Shown: piece by piece, positions 37,378 through 46,441 of the stretch | Numbering within the stretch: the stretch's first letter is position 1 | How the letters are laid out: each line of letters opens with the position of its first letter | Origin: JACNIZ01 sp964344765 | GTDB taxonomy: Bacteria > Planctomycetota > UBA1135 | Assembly (NCBI GenBank): GCA_964344765.1 | Contig: CAYFOM010000010.1 | Span: 52,044 to 116,043 of the forward strand | Length of the DNA stretch: 64,000 nucleotides | Reading direction: 5' to 3' | Translations under genes and position numbers: made by a program | The notes under the pieces: model-generated | The model's input: the letters and a program-made list of their open reading frames with translations, nothing else | Database searches by the model: none | What the model was told of the DNA's origin: nothing

Positions 37378-38322
37378 ATGAAAGCCAAATCCCTCCTGGC
37401 GGTCATGGTTGCAGGTCTGGCCCTTGCACTGCCCTCGGCAGCCCAAGACGTCGACCCCCTCCAGGCCAAACTCGATAAGAAGCTCGAAGAAGCATGGGTC
37501 GCCCACGGCGGCTGGGTGCTCGACTTTGAAGAAGCTAAGGCCCGCGCGGCTAAGGAAAACAAGCTGATCTTCGCGTACTTCACGCGATCGTACTCGCCGT
37601 GACCGCCTTGCATTGCATTGGAGAACGGTTCGTTCTCCTCCGATGAGTTTGCGGCATTTACCAAGACGGTCATCCCTTTCCTGCATGTGACGACGCGGAT
37701 CGAAGGTCGTGAAAACGATGACTTGCTGACGGTTTACGGCGGCCGTGGATTTCCGACGATGAAGTTTCTCGACGCCGAGGGCAAGGCACTGGCCGATAAC
37801 AACGCGCGCGACGTTTCTGGAATTCAAGCCGTCGCCAAAGCCTTGGCCAACCTTAGTGCTATTAAGCAGCGCATCGCCAGGGGCGAAAAGGGCTTGGATG
37901 CTCAGTTGCTACTGGCCGAAATGACCGTTGGCTCCGTTTCGCTGGCCGATGCCAAGAAGCGCTTGGCTGGGTTGAAAAAGCTAAAGCCGGAAATGAAGGC
38001 GAAGCTTGACGGCGCGATGATCAACCTTGAGGTCGACGAAGCTCTCAATCAGTTGATGAGCGGCAAGGGTGACATGGATCAGCTCACCGACATGATGGTC
38101 AAAATGGCCAAAGAAGGCCGCATTCCAACAGGCGAATCGGCAGGTTTCTTTTGGAGTCTAGTCACGCAATGGGCGGACAAGAACGGCGAAGTGGACTTGC
38201 TTGAAAAGGGCTACAACTTCCTGATCAAGAAGTACGGCAAAGAAGAAGGTGCTGGTGAGTACTTCGACAAGATGAAGAAGCGCATCGACGAGCTGAAGAA
38301 AGAAGCCAACCCGGACGCTTAA
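37378..38322 (+). CDS. Exported thioredoxin-fold selenoprotein, UPPC motif (copy 1); Sec at TGA 37600-37602
   Basis: The 314-residue product is obtained by reading TGA 37600-37602 as selenocysteine (residue 75). It has a signal peptide (MKAKSLLAVMVAGLALALPSAAQ), then KLIFAYFTRSYSP-U-PPC, followed by ENGSFSSDEF and the cis-proline segment GFPTMKFLDAEG, an order typical of a thioredoxin-like (Thioredoxin_7 type) fold where UPPC replaces CxxC. The C-terminal 150 residues are Lys-rich helices. Without readthrough the fold would be cut between the two active-site residues, and the rest would need a TTG start with no Shine-Dalgarno. A SECIS-like hairpin begins 17 nt after the TGA. It is probably a periplasmic redox enzyme; its substrate is unknown. 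TGA is used as a normal stop elsewhere in the window. Confidence 0.9.
37600..37602 (+). other. In-frame TGA, predicted selenocysteine codon (copy 1)
   Basis: The codon lies between CCG (Pro) and CCG CCT TGC (Pro-Pro-Cys), giving U-P-P-C. The frame is open for 74 codons before and 239 after. Confidence 0.9.
37620..37638 (+). promoter_or_regulatory. Bacterial SECIS-like hairpin (copy 1)
   Basis: GGAGAAC and GTTCTCC form a perfect 7-bp stem with loop GGTTC. The stem begins 17 nt and the loop 24 nt after the TGA, inside the spacing range known for bacterial SECIS elements, and the loop starts with G and contains GU. It lies within the coding sequence. Confidence 0.85.
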
Positions 38323-38356
38323 AGCAAAGCATCATTCCACTAACCACGAAATAAGA

Positions 38357-39298
38357 ATGAAACTCAAATCCCTAATGGCCGTTATGGTTGCGGGTTTGGC
38401 GTTGGGACTGCCTGCGGCAGCTCAAGACGTCGACCCCAACGTGGCCAAATTCGAGAAGAAGGTCGCCGAGCCTTGGGTTGCCAAGGGCGGTTGGATCTTG
38501 GACTTCGAGGAAGCCAAAGCTTTGGCGGCCAAGGAGAACAAGCTGATCTTCGCGTACTTCACGCGTTCCTACTCGCCGTGACCGCCTTGCATCTCTTTGG
38601 AGAACGGTTCGTTCTCCTCCGATGAGTTTGTTGAGTGGTCCAAGAACTACGTTCCTTTTGCTCACGTCACCACCCACATCAAGGGTCGCGCCAACGACGA
38701 CATGCTTGGCAAAGTAGGCGGCACTGGCTTCCCAACTTTGCGCGTGATGAACGCCGCCGGTGACGTTGTTGCGAACCATAATGGTGCGCGCAGCGTGGAG
38801 GGTTTTAAGGCGACTTTCGTCAAGATTGATGAGCTGAACGCATTGCGTAAGCGCGTCAAAGCTGGCGAGAAGGAACTGGCCGCCAAGTTGTTGTTGGAAG
38901 AGTTGAACATGGGCGCGATCAAGTACGCGGCTGCCAAGAAGAGCTTGGCGGCGATCAAGAAGATCAAGCCCGAGACCAAGGCCGAGATCGAGAAGATTCT
39001 CGTCGGCATGGAGTTCAACGAAATCATGAGCGGCTTGACCGAGGAAAACTTCCTTGAGCATGCTGCGAAGATCGCCGACATGGCGCGCGCCGGTCGCATT
39101 CCGGGTGGTCGCCAGGAAGGCACGTTCTGGCAGATCATTGCCAGCTGGGCCGACAAAAAGGGCGACTTGCCGCTGCTGAAGAAAGCGTTCCCGTACCTCG
39201 AAGAGAAGTACGGCAGCTACCCGCAGGCGAAAGAGTTCTTGGATGGGCTGAAGAACCGAATCGATGAGCTGTCGAAGGAAGGAAACCCCGACGCTTAA
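38357..39298 (+). CDS. Exported thioredoxin-fold selenoprotein, UPPC motif (copy 2); Sec at TGA 38579-38581
   Basis: The 313-residue paralogue of the preceding gene has the same layout: signal peptide (MKLKSLMAVMVAGLALGLPAAAQ), KLIFAYFTRSYSP-U-PPC with Sec at residue 75, ENGSFSSDEF, cis-proline segment GFPTLRVMNAAG, and a Lys-rich helical C-terminus ending DELSKEGNPDA. The N-terminal 90 residues are very similar to copy 1 while the C-terminal part has diverged, so the duplication is not recent, yet the TGA and the hairpin after it are unchanged. It lies 34 nt downstream of copy 1 with no terminator between, so they form an operon ended by the terminator at 39329. Confidence 0.9.
38579..38581 (+). 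other. In-frame TGA, predicted selenocysteine codon (copy 2)
   Basis: Same codon position and same flanking codons (CCG before; CCG CCT TGC after) as in copy 1. Confidence 0.9.
38599..38617 (+). promoter_or_regulatory. Bacterial SECIS-like hairpin (copy 2)
   Basis: Base-for-base the same stem and loop as in copy 1 (GGAGAAC-GGTTC-GTTCTCC), with the same 17-nt spacing from the TGA. Confidence 0.85.
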
Positions 39299-39328
39299 TC
39301 GCCGTTAATCTGCTGAAGGCAGACTCTT

Positions 39329-39365
39329 GCGACCGTCATCAATAGATGGCGGTCGCTTTTGTTTT
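39329..39365 (+). terminator. Rho-independent terminator of the selenoprotein operon
   Basis: A 12-bp stem (GCGACCGTCATC / GATGGCGGTCGC, one G-U pair) with loop AATA is followed by TTTTGTTTT. It lies 30 nt after the copy 2 stop codon. Confidence 0.9.
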
Positions 39366-39429
39366 GGGCAGCTAAAATGCCGCGCCCCTGCTCCGTGTCC
39401 TACGGGAACGCCGGCCCCATTTCGGCGGA

Positions 39430-42400
39430 ATGAAACGACTGCGCAAGATTTGGAAGTGGACTTGGCGGACCTCGGTGGTCCTGGTGGTGCTTCTGTATTT
39501 GCTGCGCAACGCTGTGGTCGCGCCGTTCGCCGTCGGCAAGGCTCAGCCTGCCATCGCCGACGCGCTGGGTATGGAGTTGGAGATCGGTGGATTTGGCGGT
39601 TCGTGGTTCGGTGGCCTGACGCTGGAAGAGGTGCAATCGGTCGGCGAGGGCAGCAAAACGCCGCTGAAGTCGGTAACGGTGAAGGGTTTGGAGGTGGACT
39701 ATTCGCTGTGGCAGTTGCTGCGCGGCGAGGAGCAATGGTTGAAGAGCGTGCAGGTTGGTGAGCTGGCCATTGCTTTGGATTTGGACCAGACCACGCCGCC
39801 GGCTGAAGAGGAAGAAGACGACGCCGAGCCGTCTGGAATTCCGGCCTATTTGCCGCCGGTGACGATTGAAAAGTTGGCCGTGGAGTTGTGGCAGGGCGAT
39901 GTGCATGTCCACGTGCCCACCGCATCGTTGGCGAGCCAGTTCGCCGAAGCGACCGACGTACAACTGACCACCGAAGAAACCCTGTTTGAGCGCAGCGGGC
40001 AAGAACCGCAACTGTTGGATCTAGACTTGGCGCTGGTCTACGACGGCGGCCAAGTTCGCGTCAACAGCTTGGCGGTCAATGGAATCGAACGCGTGCAAGC
40101 GGCTGATTTGGATTTGCGCCAGGTGCACCTCGGCGACTTGAGTTTCGAAGCCGACTTGTCGGTAATGGATGGTCGCGTCGCCGCCAAAGGTTTGATGCAC
40201 GAAGGCACGGTGAATTTCGATTTGCAAGCCAGCGGGCTGCAAGCCGAAACACTGAATCCGTGGTTGGACTTAGGCTTGCGCGGCGAGTTGCAAGTCACCG
40301 CCGACGTCAGCTTGCCGCTGGATGATCTGCGTGCCGGCGTCGCCGAAGTGAAGTTCGGTGCCCAGCAAAACGGCTGGCAAGAATTGGAACTGCAGGCCAT
40401 CGACGGCACCGTCAATTTGGAAGACGGTTGGTTAAGCACCAATCAATTCTCCGCCACCGGCGAAGGTTTGGATCTACGCGCCGACGGCGTGCGTTTGCCG
40501 CTGTTCGAGCCGTTGGAATCGTGGAACGCGCAAGGCCACTTTTCCCTTGCCGTCGACCACCTACCTACTTGGCTGCACCGCACCGGAGTTGAACTTCCCG
40601 CCGAGGTGGACCTGCTGCAAAGCCTGAAGTTAGACGGCACCCTGACCTCGCACACCGACGGCTTGCGTGTGCAGATGACGCAGTTCGAGTTGGCGTCCGA
40701 GTTAGGCAACTTGGTTTCAAACGCCGACGTCGACTTGGCGCTGAAGGGTTTGGAATTCCAAGGCATTGCAGAAGAACACGCGATGCAGCTCAACTTGGCT
40801 TTTGCAAAGCTTGACCTGCAAGACTTATTGGAGCGGCTGAAGCCGGATGGTGAAACCAACCCATTGATCAGCGGTTCGGCCGACCTGGGATTCCAGTTAA
40901 CTGGGTCTCCCTCCCAGCCCATAATCTCCGTTGATATCAGACTGGCGAATTTGGTGCCGACGCAGTCCATTCCGGAGTTAGAAAACCTGCCCGCGGGGGG
41001 GCGCATTACGCTCGACTATCAAAGCGGTAATGCCAAGTTGAGATCCGGCTTAAACACCGAGTTATGGAAGACGGCGTTGTCCGGGAATTACAAGATCGAT
41101 TTGGACTTAAACCAGTTGGTCGCCGGCAAGCTTCCAGACGGGAATGGGACCTTCGACTTAAATAGTCGCGCCAGTATTGAAAATCCTGCTTGGTTCCAAG
41201 GGACTGCCAGCATGGCAACTGAGGCAGAGGGCACTCTTGAAAATTGGTCGCCCACTCAGCTTCGTGCAACTTCCGATTTAAGAGGCGGAGGGCTTGCGCC
41301 ACCAGAGAACCTGACGCCTTTCCTTGGCGATCAGCCGGAGCTTGCCGAAAAACTTGCGGGCCTTGGCATTTCCACTTTCCACGTGGATCTAGAAGGTGGT
41401 TGGTCCAAAGATTCCGTCCAACCCATTGTGCTCGCCGCCGACTTCAGTGGAATTCATACCGGCAATGGCTCGCCGTTCTTTTTGGAACTCGCCTTGGATT
41501 GGGCAGATAGCCGATTGAAGTTGAGCAAGGCGAAGCTTTACTCAGAGGAGGTGAACTTATTCGCCGAGGCGGAATTGCCTTTTTACCTGGATTCGAATTT
41601 CCAAGTTTCACTTCCAGAAGAGGTGCCGCTAAATCTCAGTGCCAACCTCAAACCTTTGGATTTGGCAAAGTTGCAGCAACTGGCACAGCCCTGGGCCGAG
41701 ATCCCGGAGCTCAGCGGTAACTTGGAGCAACTTGGAATCAAACTTGGCGGCACTTGGACACAGCCGGAGCTTCATGCGCAGGTGAAAGCCAAGCAGGTTC
41801 ACTTGCCCGCGCAAGATGGAACTTTGCTGCCGGATCCGGCTGACTTTGATTTTGATCTTCGTTACGCCGACGGCGTGGCCACGCTGCACCAGTTGCATGC
41901 TACGGCGCCGCAGATTCAGTTGGAGGGCGGTGGTACTTGGACCGGGGAGCTGAACTTTGCCGAACTCACTTCTGGCGGTGAATTGGAACCGGGCGTTTTG
42001 GACTTGCATGGCAAGTTGGATTCGCCGGACTTGACTTGGTTGGCGGCAACCGGAGCAGTGCGTCGAGCCGAAGGTGGGCTGAGTGCGGATTGGAAGCTCA
42101 CTGGCGATGCTGTCACGCCCACGATCGCTGCAAATTGGGTAATGCAAAACGGTGCGCTGCGGTTGAATTCGGCGTCGACGGCGGCGATGGAAAACTTGCA
42201 TATGGTCGGCAGCATTGAAGATGGATTGCTGACGCTTGCGCATATGGAAGGTGATTTGGGATCGGCGCCATTCGTCGCTGATGGCACCGTTGACTTGCGC
42301 GATGCTGCAGACCCGAATTTGGATATCAACTTAAACGGCACCGATTTGTTGCTGTTCCGCCAGCAAGGAGTGAAGCTGCGCTCCGACGCGAATTTGCATA

Positions 42401-43236
42401 TTCACGGTTTGATGTCGGCACTGAAAGTTGAGGGTGATATCGAACTCACCGATGGTCGCTATACCAAGCCTGTCGACTTCTTCTTGCCGTTGCTGAAAGA
42501 AGGCAGCCCGCCGTCGGCTGGGGTGGAAGGCATCAGTTTGTTCTCGTTGGCGCCGCCGTTGGACAACATGAGCTTTGATGTGGCGGTGCAACCGGGTTCT
42601 GGATTCCGCGTGAAAACGAACGTGGCGAATGGATTGATTGAGCCGCAATTGAAATTGGTCGGCACCGGCGAAGTCCCCTACTTGTTGGGTGAGGTTTACA
42701 TCGATCAATTCCTGCTGAGCTTGCCGGCCAACAACATTCGCATTGAACGCGGTGCAGTGCGATTCTTAGAAGAAAATCCGTTTGTGCCGACGCTGGACAT
42801 TCGCGCTGGTTATCGTCGCTACGGATATGACGTAACAATTTTGATACACGGCGATCTGTCGGCACCCGAAGTGACGATGTCGTCCATTCCGCCGCTTCAA
42901 GCCGAAGAGTTGCTGCTGTTAACGACCACCGGCCAGCCGCCGACCGAATCCACCGACGCCGAAGCTGCGCTAGGGACGGTGGCCGTTTACCTGGCCAAAG
43001 ATTGGATCCGTCGTTTCTTCGGCGACATGTCTACCGAAGCCGAAGAAAGCATGCTCGATCGTTTGGAAATCGAGTTCGGTCGCGACGCCACTCAGCAAGG
43101 TGCGGAAACCATCGAAGGCCGATTCTTGCTACGCGAACATAACTTCCGCGACAACGATGCGCTTTACTTAACCGGCGAACGCGATGCGTACGGCGACTTC
43201 AACTTGGGCCTCCGCATTCGATTCTTGTTCCCATGA
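39430..43236 (+). CDS. TamB/AsmA-like translocation and assembly protein
   Basis: The 1,268-residue protein starts with a basic and hydrophobic anchor (RTSVVLVVLLYLLRNAVVAPF) and continues as long beta-strand repeats (LDLRQVHLGDLSFEADLSV, QATGSADLGF-like units) typical of the TamB groove that bridges the envelope. The C-terminal part, from about residue 950, carries the DUF490 pattern (GNADV-like strands, PFVPTLDIRAGYRRYGYDV, SAPEVTMSSIPPLQAEELL, IEFGRDATQQG). It overlaps the Omp85 gene by ATGA. TamB and TamA act together in inserting or transporting outer-membrane components; here the pair is adjacent. Confidence 0.88.
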   Translation: MKRLRKIWKWTWRTSVVLVVLLYLLRNAVVAPFAVGKAQPAIADALGMELEIGGFGGSWFGGLTLEEVQSVGEGSKTPLKSVTVKGLEVDYSLWQLLRGEEQWLKSVQVGELAIALDLDQTTPPAEEEEDDAEPSGIPAYLPPVTIEKLAVELWQGDVHVHVPTASLASQFAEATDVQLTTEETLFERSGQEPQLLDLDLALVYDGGQVRVNSLAVNGIERVQAADLDLRQVHLGDLSFEADLSVMDGRVAAKGLMHEGTVNFDLQASGLQAETLNPWLDLGLRGELQVTADVSLPLDDLRAGVAEVKFGAQQNGWQELELQAIDGTVNLEDGWLSTNQFSATGEGLDLRADGVRLPLFEPLESWNAQGHFSLAVDHLPTWLHRTGVELPAEVDLLQSLKLDGTLTSHTDGLRVQMTQFELASELGNLVSNADVDLALKGLEFQGIAEEHAMQLNLAFAKLDLQDLLERLKPDGETNPLISGSADLGFQLTGSPSQPIISVDIRLANLVPTQSIPELENLPAGGRITLDYQSGNAKLRSGLNTELWKTALSGNYKIDLDLNQLVAGKLPDGNGTFDLNSRASIENPAWFQGTASMATEAEGTLENWSPTQLRATSDLRGGGLAPPENLTPFLGDQPELAEKLAGLGISTFHVDLEGGWSKDSVQPIVLAADFSGIHTGNGSPFFLELALDWADSRLKLSKAKLYSEEVNLFAEAELPFYLDSNFQVSLPEEVPLNLSANLKPLDLAKLQQLAQPWAEIPELSGNLEQLGIKLGGTWTQPELHAQVKAKQVHLPAQDGTLLPDPADFDFDLRYADGVATLHQLHATAPQIQLEGGGTWTGELNFAELTSGGELEPGVLDLHGKLDSPDLTWLAATGAVRRAEGGLSADWKLTGDAVTPTIAANWVMQNGALRLNSASTAAMENLHMVGSIEDGLLTLAHMEGDLGSAPFVADGTVDLRDAADPNLDINLNGTDLLLFRQQGVKLRSDANLHIHGLMSALKVEGDIELTDGRYTKPVDFFLPLLKEGSPPSAGVEGISLFSLAPPLDNMSFDVAVQPGSGFRVKTNVANGLIEPQLKLVGTGEVPYLLGEVYIDQFLLSLPANNIRIERGAVRFLEENPFVPTLDIRAGYRRYGYDVTILIHGDLSAPEVTMSSIPPLQAEELLLLTTTGQPPTESTDAEAALGTVAVYLAKDWIRRFFGDMSTEAEESMLDRLEIEFGRDATQQGAETIEGRFLLREHNFRDNDALYLTGERDAYGDFNLGLRIRFLFP

Positions 43237-45173
43237 TCTTGCGCGCTAGTTTGTTCGCTGCGTTTTTGTTGTCGCCGCTTTCGGCGCTTCAAGGAGTGGC
43301 GGATCCCGTGCAAGAGCCGCAAATCGACGACCTGAAAATTCAATTTGAAGGCAACGAATCCTTTTCCAATTCCGACCTGCGCAAAGCTGCCGTCGACGAA
43401 GAATCGGACTTGGTCAAAAACGGATACCGTAAAGCCGAGGTCGATGACATGGCTTTCCAAATGGAAGCCTACCTCATCAGCATGGGCTATCCGTTTGCGC
43501 GCGTGCGTTGGCAATATGAGGTGAAAGAGCAAACGCTGCACGCAACCTTTGTCGTCAAAGAAGGAACACGCACTGCTTTAGGAAGCATCGAGATCAACGG
43601 CAATACTCGCTTCACAAACGAAGAACTGACACCGTTTCTTTACCCATCCACCCACACCAAAGATCAAGGCGAGCCGGCTTTTGTAGAGGGAACGGTGATG
43701 GGCGCCGGCGGCTCCATCGCGTCGTTGTACCGCGCATTGGGTCATAAAGATGTCAAAGTTGACGCGCCGCAATTTGAAATCAGCGACGACGGCACCCGTG
43801 CTGACATCGTCATTCAAATTCACGAAGGAACTTGTTACTCCATTCAATCGCTGAATTGGAATGGCAATGTTTCGGTAAGCGACGACGCCATTTCAAAAGC
43901 TACGGAGCGCTTGCAGGGCATCCCTTATTTTCCGCGGCGTCGTTTTGAGTACCGCAAAGCCATTGAGGGTTATTACGGCGACCACGGTTATCCGGATGCC
44001 AAGGTCCAAGTCGAGGAAAGCTTCGACGTCGAAAGCGGTCGCGTTGAATTTGTAGCCACTATTGAAGAAGGACTGCTCTCTCATTACGCCGACATCATCG
44101 TCAGTGGAAATGAGCGCACCAACAGCAGCTTTGTGCGCAACCGCCTAGAGCTGGAAGCTGGGTTGATCACCAGCCGCCATTTGGAGGAAGAATCGTTCCG
44201 CAATCTGTTCCGCACCGGATTATTTAAGAGTGTGAACATGCAGCTGGCCGAACAAGATCCGGAGCGACCGGGCCAGCGCGATCTCAACATCGAAGTCACT
44301 GAAAACCTCAATCGTGAATTCACAATCGAACCCGGTTATGGTTCTTATGAAAAGTTGCGCTTGCTTTTAGGTTGGCGAAACAAAAGCATCTTCGGCACTG
44401 GCCGCATTCTGCGCGTGGAGAACAACGTCAGCATGAAGAGTTTTGGTGCGTTGGTGGGCATCACCGACCCGTGGTTATTCGAAAGCAATATCGAGTTGGA
44501 TGCGCCGGTGTTTTACCGCCGTCGCCAGGAACCAAGCTTTAACCGCGAAGAAACCGGATTGGCGTTTCAATTCCGTTATCCGTTCAACACACGCACCTCA
44601 CTGCTGTGGGGTTATCGCATCACAGTCTCCGAAGTCACGTCCGAATCGGCTGCGCTTCCGTCCGACATTTTGGCTGGGCAAACCACGTTGGCCAGCGTAT
44701 TTGTCGGCCCGCGCTACGACTCGCGCAACGATTACTTCAACCCGACCAAAGGCGCGAAGCACGGCATTCAGTTGGAATACGGCGGCAGTGAGTTGGGTAG
44801 TGATATTGAATTCGTCGGCGCCAAGCTAAACCTTGCGCAATACATCCCCATCGACGCCGACGCCAATCACATTCTGGCACTAGGCGCGCGCACCGCCGTC
44901 ATTCAGCCCATCGGCGACGAAACCATGACCGTGCTCAACGCCGAGCTGCGACAAAACTTGGCATCGTCATTCTGGACTGCATTATTCGTCGATTACGGCA
45001 ACGTCGGCCGCGAAGTCAGCAACTACAGCGACGACTTCCGCTTGTCTTATGGTGCCGGCCTTCGCCTACTGCTACCCGTCGGTGCACTGCGTTTAGACGC
45101 CGGCATCAATCCCGATACACGCAGCGGCGAAGACGAATACGTCATTCACTTTTCGGTGGGAATGGCGTTTTAA
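43233..45173 (+). CDS. Omp85 (BamA/TamA-like) outer membrane protein
   Basis: The 646-residue protein has a signal peptide (MILRASLFAAFLLSPLSAL), several POTRA domains (IQFEGNESFSNSDLRKA, GSIEINGNTRFTNEELTPF, IVSGNERTNSSFVRNRLELE) and a C-terminal beta-barrel of about 300 residues with GPRYDSRNDYFNPTKGAKH, the Omp85 barrel signature, and a final aromatic strand (YVIHFSVGMAF). It would insert or export proteins at the outer membrane. Adjacency and 4-nt overlap with the TamB-like gene favour a TamA-like role; a BamA-like role is also possible. Confidence 0.9.
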   Translation: MILRASLFAAFLLSPLSALQGVADPVQEPQIDDLKIQFEGNESFSNSDLRKAAVDEESDLVKNGYRKAEVDDMAFQMEAYLISMGYPFARVRWQYEVKEQTLHATFVVKEGTRTALGSIEINGNTRFTNEELTPFLYPSTHTKDQGEPAFVEGTVMGAGGSIASLYRALGHKDVKVDAPQFEISDDGTRADIVIQIHEGTCYSIQSLNWNGNVSVSDDAISKATERLQGIPYFPRRRFEYRKAIEGYYGDHGYPDAKVQVEESFDVESGRVEFVATIEEGLLSHYADIIVSGNERTNSSFVRNRLELEAGLITSRHLEEESFRNLFRTGLFKSVNMQLAEQDPERPGQRDLNIEVTENLNREFTIEPGYGSYEKLRLLLGWRNKSIFGTGRILRVENNVSMKSFGALVGITDPWLFESNIELDAPVFYRRRQEPSFNREETGLAFQFRYPFNTRTSLLWGYRITVSEVTSESAALPSDILAGQTTLASVFVGPRYDSRNDYFNPTKGAKHGIQLEYGGSELGSDIEFVGAKLNLAQYIPIDADANHILALGARTAVIQPIGDETMTVLNAELRQNLASSFWTALFVDYGNVGREVSNYSDDFRLSYGAGLRLLLPVGALRLDAGINPDTRSGEDEYVIHFSVGMAF

Positions 45174-45268
45174 GCAACTGCCAACAGTTTCACGGTTATT
45201 GCGTAGAATCAATGCCGGGGTGCAGCCAGCGAGTTGCGCCCCGGTTTCCTCTTTTGGGGAAAAGAAGT

Positions 45269-46429
45269 ATGAGTAAGACCACGAAACCACGCCCACGAGC
45301 CGCGCAGCGCGGCCATTTTTCTTTGTTTGGAGTTTTGGTCGGCGCGCTGCTGGCGACTCTGGCCATTGAAGCGGCGGCGGGGCCACTGGGTTTGCTAAAC
45401 GGCAATCTGCTGGATCCGAACGCCAGCCCGCGCCCCGCCGAGCAGCCTCTGAAGCTGACCGACGCCGAGCAGCGCCAAGTGAATTTGTTTCACAATGCAT
45501 CGTCGGCGGTGGTGCACATCGAAACCACTGAATTGCGGCGTGGTTTTTTTCAGCAAATGGCGCATGAATATCCGCAGGGTTCGGGCACTGGTTTTGTTTG
45601 GGATGAACGTGGTTACATCGTCACCAATTATCACGTGGTGCGAAACTCCGAGCGCATTTTGGTCAGCTCAAATGACTTCCGCAAAGTAGAGGCCAAGTTG
45701 GTCGGTACGGATCCGGTCACCGATTTGGCAGTGGTCAAAATCACGCCGCCGAATGGCAAGTTGCCGACCTTGCCCATTGGTCACTCCACCGATTTATTGG
45801 TCGGCCAAAACGTTTATGCCATCGGCAATCCTTTTGGGTTGGATCAAACGCTGACCACTGGAATCATTAGTGGTTTGAACCGCGTGATGCGCTCGATCAT
45901 CGGCACGCCGATTCACAACGTGATTCAAACCGACGCGGCGATTAACCCGGGCAACTCCGGTGGTCCGCTGCTGGATTCGGGCGGTCGTTTGATCGGCGTC
46001 AACACCGCGATTCATAGCCCGTCCGGTGCAAGCGCCGGAATTGGATTTGCCGTTCCGGTCGACACCGTCAATCGCGTGGTGCCGCAAATCATGGCCAAAG
46101 GTTCGCCGGCGCGTCCGACGCTGGGGGTTTACTTGGCACCTGATCGCTGGACTCGATCCAAAGGCATTCGCGGCGTGGTACTTTCGCAAGTCAGCGAAGA
46201 TGGCCCCGCTTCCGAAGCCGGCATTCGCGGATTATCCGAAGACAGTCGTGGTCGCATTGTGCTCGGCGATGTGGTCACCCAAATCAACGGCGTTGAGGTG
46301 AACACCGAAAACGATTTTCGTTTGCAGCTGACGTCTTACCCGCCGGGTGAAACCGTTGTGCTCACCTTGATGCGCGAAGGGAAAGAGAAGCACATAGCCG
46401 TTGAGTTGGCCGAACGCAAGCAGCAGTAA
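45269..46429 (+). CDS. HtrA/DegP-like serine protease with PDZ domain
   Basis: The 386-residue protein has an N-terminal membrane anchor (HFSLFGVLVGALLATLAIEA), a trypsin-like domain with His122 (TNYHVV), Asp152 (TDLAVV) and Ser230 (NPGNSGGP), and one PDZ domain near the C-terminus (GVVLSQVSEDGPASEAGIRG, TQINGVEVNTENDFRLQL). Only one PDZ is present, as in DegS-type proteins. The ATG at 45269 follows GGGGAAAAGAAG, a good Shine-Dalgarno. It lies about 95 nt after the Omp85 gene and would act in periplasmic protein quality control. Confidence 0.93.
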   Translation: MSKTTKPRPRAAQRGHFSLFGVLVGALLATLAIEAAAGPLGLLNGNLLDPNASPRPAEQPLKLTDAEQRQVNLFHNASSAVVHIETTELRRGFFQQMAHEYPQGSGTGFVWDERGYIVTNYHVVRNSERILVSSNDFRKVEAKLVGTDPVTDLAVVKITPPNGKLPTLPIGHSTDLLVGQNVYAIGNPFGLDQTLTTGIISGLNRVMRSIIGTPIHNVIQTDAAINPGNSGGPLLDSGGRLIGVNTAIHSPSGASAGIGFAVPVDTVNRVVPQIMAKGSPARPTLGVYLAPDRWTRSKGIRGVVLSQVSEDGPASEAGIRGLSEDSRGRIVLGDVVTQINGVEVNTENDFRLQLTSYPPGETVVLTLMREGKEKHIAVELAERKQQ

Positions 46430-46441
46430 ACCGCTTGGTGA

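Noticed and set aside
37618..38322. A separate gene starting at TTG 37618
   Set aside because: It starts in the middle of a thioredoxin fold, has no Shine-Dalgarno site, and is in frame with the upstream fragment across a single TGA. The same arrangement recurs in the paralogue, so it is the second part of a selenoprotein.
37378..39298. TGA recoded as Trp or Gly (alternative genetic code)
   Set aside because: TGA ends several genes in the window in ATGA or GTGA overlaps, and only these two sites show readthrough, both with a SECIS-like hairpin next to them.
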